Part shown: positions 7,264 through 12,128 of the stretch, in pieces
Layout of the letters: every line of letters starts with the position of its first letter
Numbering within the stretch: position 1 is the first letter of the stretch
NCBI GenBank assembly: GCA_947599995.1
Contig: CANQFW010000040.1
Coordinates: forward strand, 1 to 12,128
Source of the DNA: an uncultured Clostridia bacterium
GTDB lineage: Bacteria; Bacillota; Clostridia; TANB77; CAG-508
DNA: 12,128 nt
Reading direction: 5' to 3'
Program-made: the position numbers and the translations under genes
The notes under the pieces: model-generated
Told to the model about the DNA's origin: nothing
Databases searched by the model: none
Seen by the model: only the letters and a program-made list of their open reading frames with translations

Positions 7264-7287
7264 AGAAGGGAAATTTTATTTATAAAT

Positions 7288-8356
7288 ATGAAAAAAAATA
7301 ATAGATTTATCGAATATGATATTTTAAGAGTGATATTAGTTATGTTGGTATTAATAGGTCATTGTACATTTTACACAATTCAAACAAAATATGGAGGTAT
7401 AAATTATATAAATGAAGTTGACTTTCCAAATAGTCAACGTATATTGAGTTTACTAACTAAATTTATATATTCATTTCATATGCCATTATTTTTTATGTTA
7501 AGTGGAGCGCTATTTGCAAATGCTATTTCAAAGGGAAAATATAATAATATATTTGCATTAACAAAAGATAAATTTAAAAGACTTATTTTACCTTTTATAA
7601 TTATAACAGTTGTATATGCTATTCCGTTAAAATATATATCTGAATACTACATAAATAGTCAAAACTTTTTAAAAGACACATTTATCGGACAAGTTTTAAT
7701 AGAAGGAAATACTCATTTATGGTTTTTACCAACATTATTTTGCATTTTTTTTATAACATATATTATTGAAAAGAAAAAAATAGACAATAAAAAGGTAATA
7801 GCAGTTTTTATAGTCTTAAATTTAATACAAAATAAAATACCAATAAATATAATACAATATATATTTAAAAATTTAATTTATTTTTATATAGGTTATAACT
7901 TTCAATTTAATAGATTAAAATTTGTTGAATATATATCAAAACATAAAACTATAATCGTGCCAGTTGTTGTTTTAATGATTTCATTTTTTTTACTTGATAT
8001 TAAAATTGAAAAATGTAATTTTATATTAAGATTATTAAATCGTGTGGTATCTATATGTTTAGCTATTTTAGGAAGTTTAATGATTTATATACTATCATAC
8101 ATTATAAGCAATTATAAAATAGTAAACAATAAAATAATAAAAAGAATTAATGAATACTCATTTGGTATATATTTATATTCTGATACATTAAATTATGTAA
8201 TATTATTTTTGATTAGTAAGATTTCACGGAAATAAATATTTTTATACAGAATTGGGAATGTGTATTATTTTTTGTTTGAGGGTTATAATTACTTTTGGAG
8301 TATCGTATATAATTACACATGTTTTAAGAAAGCTAAAAGTAAAATATATATGCTAA
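7288..8356 (+). pseudogene. Acyltransferase-3 family membrane protein, frameshifted near the C-terminus
   Basis: The first 315 codons read as an acyltransferase-3 (OafA/WecH-type) membrane protein. EYDILRVILVMLVLIGH at residues 9-25 holds the D-x-x-R and the catalytic-type His25. SFHMPLFFMLSG lies at 62-73, KRLILPFI and LWFLPTLF follow, and SFGIYLYSD comes late. A TAA at 8233-8235 then ends the frame inside the last helical region. The adjacent frame continues with FHGNKYFYTELGM and a final helix RVIITFGVSYIITHVLRKL, ending in a basic tail and TAA at 8354-8356. Joined by removing one base near 8221, the protein would be about 355 residues, normal for the family. The family O-acylates sugars across the membrane. 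The ATG start has a poorly placed site (GAAGGG 17 bases upstream). Truncation may or may not abolish activity; a sequencing error is also possible. Confidence 0.75.
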
Positions 8357-8366
8357 ATAACTTATA

Positions 8367-9279
8367 ATGGATGAAAGAACAAAAGAAGTATTCAATTTTA
8401 TACTATCTTTAGCTGTACCATTTTTCTTTATAACATCAGGGTATTTTATGGGAATAAAAATAAATAAAGCAAAAAATAAAGAAGAAGGAAAATTAATATT
8501 AAAAAGTAAGATTATTCAGTTTGTTAAGTTATATTTAATATGGAGCATAATTTATCTTCCAATTACTATGTATGGATATGTAGTAAATGAAAGAGGAATA
8601 TTATACGATATATTTGCTTTTTTTAGAGGATTTTTTTTAGTAGGGCAAAATTTTGATTCATGGCCTTTATGGTATTTGTTATCTACAATATATGCATTAA
8701 GTTTTATATACTTTATATTAAGTAAAATAAAAAACAAAAATATAAGAAGTATAATAGTTTTAAGTACATATATATTATCGCAGATATTTACGTTTAGCGT
8801 AAATAATATAGAAAATTTAAATGGTATATGGAGTATTGTTGCAAAAGTAATATCTTTGACGATTATAAATGGAAGAATCTTAACAGGAATTATATATATA
8901 TATTGGAATGGTAATTTCCAAATATAGTTTTGAAATGAGTAAAAAAATAATATGTGTTTTCTTGGCTATTTGTAGTACAATATATATACAGCCGCTTGCG
9001 ATTCCGGTCATAAGCATATTGTTGTTTTTAATAGTTAGAAATATAAAATTAGGAGAATTAAAAGTCAATACAATGTATTTTAGAAAATGCAGTACAGTTA
9101 TGTACTATACACATATGTATTTTTATTTTGTATATAGTATAATAATAAATAAAAATGAACAATATTATGGAGTTGATATATTTGTTTTTTGCTTAATATG
9201 TTCAATATTGATGGGAATACTTGTAAATGTAATTCAAACTAAAAAAGAAAGTAAAATTCTAAAATTATTATTTGGATAA
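8367..9279 (+). pseudogene. Second acyltransferase-3 family gene, N-terminally truncated and frameshifted
   Basis: The first part (8367-8927) begins at about the second conserved block, LAVPFFFITSGYFMG. It lacks the roughly 35-45 N-terminal residues that should carry the first helix and the essential His. No ribosome binding site precedes 8367, which lies only 10 bases after the end of the previous gene. LWYLLSTIYALSFIY follows as the expected mid-protein helix. The frame ends at TAG 8925-8927, but the shifted frame continues to 9279 with GMVISKY, several helices and TMYFRKCSTVMYYTHMYFYF, the late family block. The break falls on a TA dinucleotide tract (8891-8903). One extra TA would give IIYIYIGMVISKY and about 304 residues in all. 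With the N-terminus missing, the gene is probably inactive whatever the tract length. Confidence 0.75.
8891..8903 (+). repeat. (TA)6T dinucleotide tract at the frameshift point
   Basis: Thirteen alternating T/A bases span the point where the second acyltransferase changes frame. Adding one TA unit exactly restores a continuous reading frame with a sensible protein sequence. This makes slipped-strand mispairing the simplest explanation for the break. Confidence 0.6.
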
Positions 9280-9504
9280 AAGAAATAATGGAAAAACTAG
9301 GAGAATATGTAGAAATTCTAATTTATGAATCAAAATTAAACTAAGGGATATTTACTTGATTCGTAAAGATCAACAAACGAAGTAGAAATAAACTATTAAT
9401 AGTAATAAAAGAATTGATAAAAATTACTCTAAAATATATGGATAAGTTTATTGTATCCAGAAACTATGCAATAAAAAATATTAATATTAAGGAGATTTTA
9501 TAAT
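9280..9504 (+). other. Intergenic region before glf, no supported gene
   Basis: These 225 bases hold no convincing gene. One frame is open from about 9359 to the stop just before glf (roughly 48 Lys/Ile-rich codons), but it has no start, binding site or motif. The end carries the glf ribosome binding site AAGGAG at 9489-9494. A promoter for glf and the genes after it could lie here, but no strong -35/-10 pair stands out from the A+T-rich background. Confidence 0.45.
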
Positions 9505-10605
9505 ATGTATGATTATTTAATTGTTGGAGCAGGATTGTTTGGCTCAATATTTGCTTGTGAAGCAAATAAAAGAGGAAAGAAATGTATGGTAATAGACAAA
9601 AGAGAACATATTGGAGGAAATATATATACAGAGAAAATAGAAGATATAAACGTGCATAAATATGGTGCACATATTTTCCATACTAATAATAAGGAAGTGT
9701 GGGAATATGTAAATCAATTTGCAGATTTTAATAGATATACTAACTCACCTGTAGCAAGATATAAAAATGAAGTATATAATTTACCGTTTAATATGAATAC
9801 TTTTAATAAATTATGGGGAATATTTACTCCGGAAGAGGCAAAACAAAAAATACAAGAGGAATTAAAGGAAGTAAATATAAAGGAGCCTAAAAACCTAGAA
9901 GAACAGGCAATAAAATTAATAGGAAAAACTATATATGAAAAACTAGTAAAAGGGTATACTGAAAAACAATGGGGAATGAAAGCAACTGAACTACCAAGTT
10001 TTATAATAAAAAGGTTACCTGTTCGTTTCACATATGATAATAATTATTTTAATTCTGAATACCAAGGAATCCCTAAAGGTGGATATACTCAAATTATAGA
10101 AAAAATGTTATATGGAATTGATGTTAAATTAAATTATAATTATTTTGAACACAAAGATGAACTTTATAATATTGCAGAAAAAATAATTTTTACAGGACCT
10201 ATAGATCAATATTATGATTACTGCTTTGGAGAACTACAATATAGAAGTGTGAGATTTGAAACAGAAGTATTAAATATGGAAAATTATCAAGGAAATGCCG
10301 TAGTGAATTATACCGAATATGAAGTTCCATACACAAGAATAATAGAACACAAGCATTTTGAATTTGGAACTCAACCAAAAACCGTAATAAGTAAAGAATA
10401 TTCTGATAAATGGGACAAAAATAAAGAACCATATTATCCAATAAATAATGAAAAAAACAACAATCTTTATACTAAATATAAACAATTGTCAGATAAAGAT
10501 GAAAAAGTTATCTTTGGAGGAAGACTTGGACAATATAAATATTACGATATGGACAAGGTAATAGAAGAAGCTTTAAATTGTGTAAGGAATGAGATAGATG
10601 AGTAA
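9505..10605 (+). CDS. glf: UDP-galactopyranose mutase
   Basis: A 366-residue flavoenzyme, the usual length, that interconverts UDP-galactopyranose and UDP-galactofuranose with reduced FAD in the cytoplasm. Visible signatures are the FAD-binding loop VGAGLFGS at 7-14, with the acidic strand end near D31; EHIGGNIY at 34-41; YGAHIFHT at 53-60; KGYTEKQWG at 149-157; RLPVRFTYDNNYF at 170-182, with arginine and tyrosine substrate contacts; PKGGYTQ at 190-196; TGPIDQYYD at 230-238; YTRIIEHKHF at 276-285; and FGGRLGQYKYYDMD at 337-350 for the second FAD contact. AAGGAG ends ten bases before the ATG. The last 8 bases overlap the flippase start, a sign of translational coupling. Its presence predicts galactofuranose in the polymer, and the GlfT2-like enzyme at 4066 is the obvious user. 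Confidence 0.97.
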   Translation: MYDYLIVGAGLFGSIFACEANKRGKKCMVIDKREHIGGNIYTEKIEDINVHKYGAHIFHTNNKEVWEYVNQFADFNRYTNSPVARYKNEVYNLPFNMNTFNKLWGIFTPEEAKQKIQEELKEVNIKEPKNLEEQAIKLIGKTIYEKLVKGYTEKQWGMKATELPSFIIKRLPVRFTYDNNYFNSEYQGIPKGGYTQIIEKMLYGIDVKLNYNYFEHKDELYNIAEKIIFTGPIDQYYDYCFGELQYRSVRFETEVLNMENYQGNAVVNYTEYEVPYTRIIEHKHFEFGTQPKTVISKEYSDKWDKNKEPYYPINNEKNNNLYTKYKQLSDKDEKVIFGGRLGQYKYYDMDKVIEEALNCVRNEIDE

Positions 10606-12049
10606 AAAAAGTATAACAAAAAATTATATATATAATATGTTTTTTGAAGTATTGAAGATAATACTTCCACTAATAACTACTCCATATTTATCAAGAGTTT
10701 TAGGAGCTGAGAATATTGGAATATATAGTTATACATTATCAGTAACAACATATTTTATATTATTTGGAACTATGGGAATTGCAATGTATGGACAAAGAGA
10801 AATTGCATATTTACAAGATAATAAAGAAGAACGTAGTAAAACTTTTTTTGAAATATTGATAATTAGATGCATTACTATTGGATGTTCATTAGTATTATTC
10901 TATATTGCTTTTTGTAGGAATGGGGAATATAACACATATTACAAAATTTTAATATTAGAAATTTTATCTAATGTTATTGATATTAGTTTTTATTTTCAAG
11001 GGTTAGAGGAATTTCAGAAAACTGTTATAAGAAATTCTATTGTAAAAATAATAAGTGTTATATGTATATTTATATTTGTAAAAACTAAGGATGATTTAAT
11101 AGAGTATTTCTTTATATATGTTCTATCAACATTCTTAGGAAATATATCACTTTGGGTATATCTACCTAAATACATTAGCAAAGTAAAGCTTAAAGAATTA
11201 AAAGTATTCAGGCATTTTAAGCCTACTGTTGAATTATTTATTCCTCAAATTGCTACACAAATATATACAGTGTTAGATAAAACTATGATAGGTGCTATGA
11301 TCGAAGATAAATCAGAAGTTGGATTTTACGAACAGGCACAAAAAATAGTTAAATTACTTTTGACCATAGCAACATCTTTAGGAACTGTTATGGTCCCAAG
11401 AATGGCGAGTACTTTTGCAAGTGGTGATAGACTAAAATTAAAAGAATATATGAATAGATCTTTTAGATTTGTTTTATTAATAGCCTTTCCAATAATGTTT
11501 GGAATAATAAGTGTATCCAATAAATTTGTGCCTATTTTTTATGGTAATGGTTATGATAAGGTCACATATTTAATAATGATTATAAGCCCAATTTTATTAG
11601 CCATAGGTTTAAGCAATGTAGTAGGAACTCAATATTTACTACCAACAAAACAGCAAAGAAAATATACAATTTCGGTAGTTATAGGAGCATTTACAAATTT
11701 GTTTTTTAATTTTATATTAATAAAGTTATTTAAATCAATTGGGGCATCGATTGCTACAGTCATTGCAGAATGTATAGTAACTAGTGTGCAATTTTATTTG
11801 ATAAGAAACGAATTTAAATTTACAGATGTTCTTAAGATTGCAAAAAATTATTTTATTGCATCAATAATAATGTTTACTATAAGTGTAGGTATTAATTTAT
11901 TAATATATAATAGAATTTTATCTATAGCAGTACAAGTTATAATTTCAGGATGTGTTTACGTTGGTATATTATTTGCAATAAAGGATGAAATGATATATCA
12001 AGGAATAGATTTAATAAAAAATAAGTTTTTAAGAAAGAAGGAAGTATAG
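10598..12049 (+). CDS. Wzx-type polysaccharide flippase (MATE/PST family)
   Basis: A 483-residue integral membrane protein with about 12-14 predicted helices. The N-terminus shows NYIYNMFFEVLKIILPLITT followed by PYLSRVLGAENIGIYSYT (about residues 9-46), a standard opening for PST-family lipid-linked oligosaccharide flippases. Later landmarks are YFQGLEEF near 130, PTVELFIPQIATQIYTVLDK near 210, YEQAQKIVKLL near 245 and YLLPTKQQRKY near 347. It should move undecaprenyl-pyrophosphate-linked repeat units from the inner to the outer leaflet for Wzy. Translation starts inside glf, with TAAGGA at 10583-10588 nine bases upstream, so it is coupled to glf. Unlike the relic at 3662 it is uninterrupted. 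The two N-termini differ clearly (SRTKN type against KKSITKN type), so they belong to different subfamilies and are not a recent duplication. Confidence 0.92.
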   Translation: MSKKSITKNYIYNMFFEVLKIILPLITTPYLSRVLGAENIGIYSYTLSVTTYFILFGTMGIAMYGQREIAYLQDNKEERSKTFFEILIIRCITIGCSLVLFYIAFCRNGEYNTYYKILILEILSNVIDISFYFQGLEEFQKTVIRNSIVKIISVICIFIFVKTKDDLIEYFFIYVLSTFLGNISLWVYLPKYISKVKLKELKVFRHFKPTVELFIPQIATQIYTVLDKTMIGAMIEDKSEVGFYEQAQKIVKLLLTIATSLGTVMVPRMASTFASGDRLKLKEYMNRSFRFVLLIAFPIMFGIISVSNKFVPIFYGNGYDKVTYLIMIISPILLAIGLSNVVGTQYLLPTKQQRKYTISVVIGAFTNLFFNFILIKLFKSIGASIATVIAECIVTSVQFYLIRNEFKFTDVLKIAKNYFIASIIMFTISVGINLLIYNRILSIAVQVIISGCVYVGILFAIKDEMIYQGIDLIKNKFLRKKEV

Positions 12050-12051
12050 TT

Positions 12052-12128
12052 ATGAAAATCGCTGTAGCAGGGACAGGCTATGTAGGCCTATCAATAGCAA
12101 CACTACTAAGTCAACACAATGAAGTAGT
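12052..12128 (+). CDS. UDP-glucose/GDP-mannose dehydrogenase family protein, N-terminal part (3' end outside window)
   Basis: The first 25 codons read MKIAVAGTGYVGLSIATLLS and onward. This contains the Rossmann NAD-binding motif G-x-G-x-x-G at residues 7-12 (GTGYVG), which is characteristic of UDP-glucose 6-dehydrogenase (Ugd) and related UDP-sugar dehydrogenases. The product is most often UDP-glucuronate, but the fragment cannot separate it from UDP-ManNAc or GDP-mannose dehydrogenases. AGAAGGAAG at 12036-12044 is the ribosome binding site, and the ATG follows the flippase stop by two bases, so it is in the same operon. The visible part has about 42% G+C (32 of 77 bases by hand count), clearly above the rest of the window. 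Confidence 0.85.
   Translation, partial: MKIAVAGTGYVGLSIATLLSQHNEV

Noticed and set aside
9359..9504. Open frame of about 48 codons before glf, considered as a glycosyltransferase tail remnant
   Set aside because: No start, no conserved residue and no neighbouring frame that extends it convincingly.
9714..10031. Minus-strand open frame of 105 codons opposite glf
   Set aside because: Fully inside the conserved glf gene, with no motif of its own.
1..12128. CRISPR arrays, tRNA or rRNA genes, insertion sequences and transposase genes
   Set aside because: No regularly spaced repeats, no structured RNA signature and no transposase motif or terminal repeats were seen on either strand.

Overview
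This window is an A+T-rich (by eye roughly a quarter G+C) stretch of a cell-surface polysaccharide locus. Every supported gene lies on the + strand. Purine-rich AAGGAG-type ribosome binding sites, TTG and GTG starts, heavy use of AAA/ATA/TTA codons and the protein families present all point to a low-G+C Firmicute, most likely a Clostridia member. The species cannot be fixed from the sequence alone.

Layout. 1-270: C-terminal end of a GT4 glycosyltransferase, followed by a perfect 12-bp inverted repeat. 363-3571: a TupA-like ATP-grasp protein with a G8 tract near its start, a CapA-like metallophosphoesterase-fold protein, and a second GT4 glycosyltransferase. 3572-4065: a 494-base gap holding a degraded Wzx-type flippase. 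4066-7016: a GlfT2-like GT2 glycosyltransferase, a CysE-like hexapeptide O-acetyltransferase and a Wzy-like polymerase. 7017-9279: a decayed section with a short unassigned ORF and two acyltransferase-3 genes. The first is frameshifted near its C-terminus. The second lacks its N-terminus and is frameshifted at a TA dinucleotide tract. 9505-12128: glf (UDP-galactopyranose mutase), an intact Wzx flippase overlapping glf by 8 bases, and the first 25 codons of a UDP-glucose/GDP-mannose dehydrogenase.

How the genes fit together. The set matches a Wzx/Wzy-dependent pathway. Glycosyltransferases build a lipid-linked repeat unit at the inner face of the membrane, Wzx flips it, Wzy polymerises it, and acetyltransferases decorate it. 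Glf supplies UDP-galactofuranose and the GlfT2-like enzyme is the natural candidate to use it. The dehydrogenase probably supplies a uronic acid (for example UDP-glucuronate). The TupA-like and CapA-like pair recalls teichuronopeptide and poly-glutamate biosynthesis, so an amino-acid or peptide decoration of the glycan is a plausible inference.

The most interesting signals are signs of variation. A G8 run in the TupA-like gene is placed so that losing or gaining one G stops translation within a few codons. A (TA)6 tract sits exactly where the second acyltransferase loses frame, and one more TA unit would restore it. There is also a relic flippase beside a functional one. Together they suggest a locus whose surface structure is being remodelled by phase variation and gene decay.
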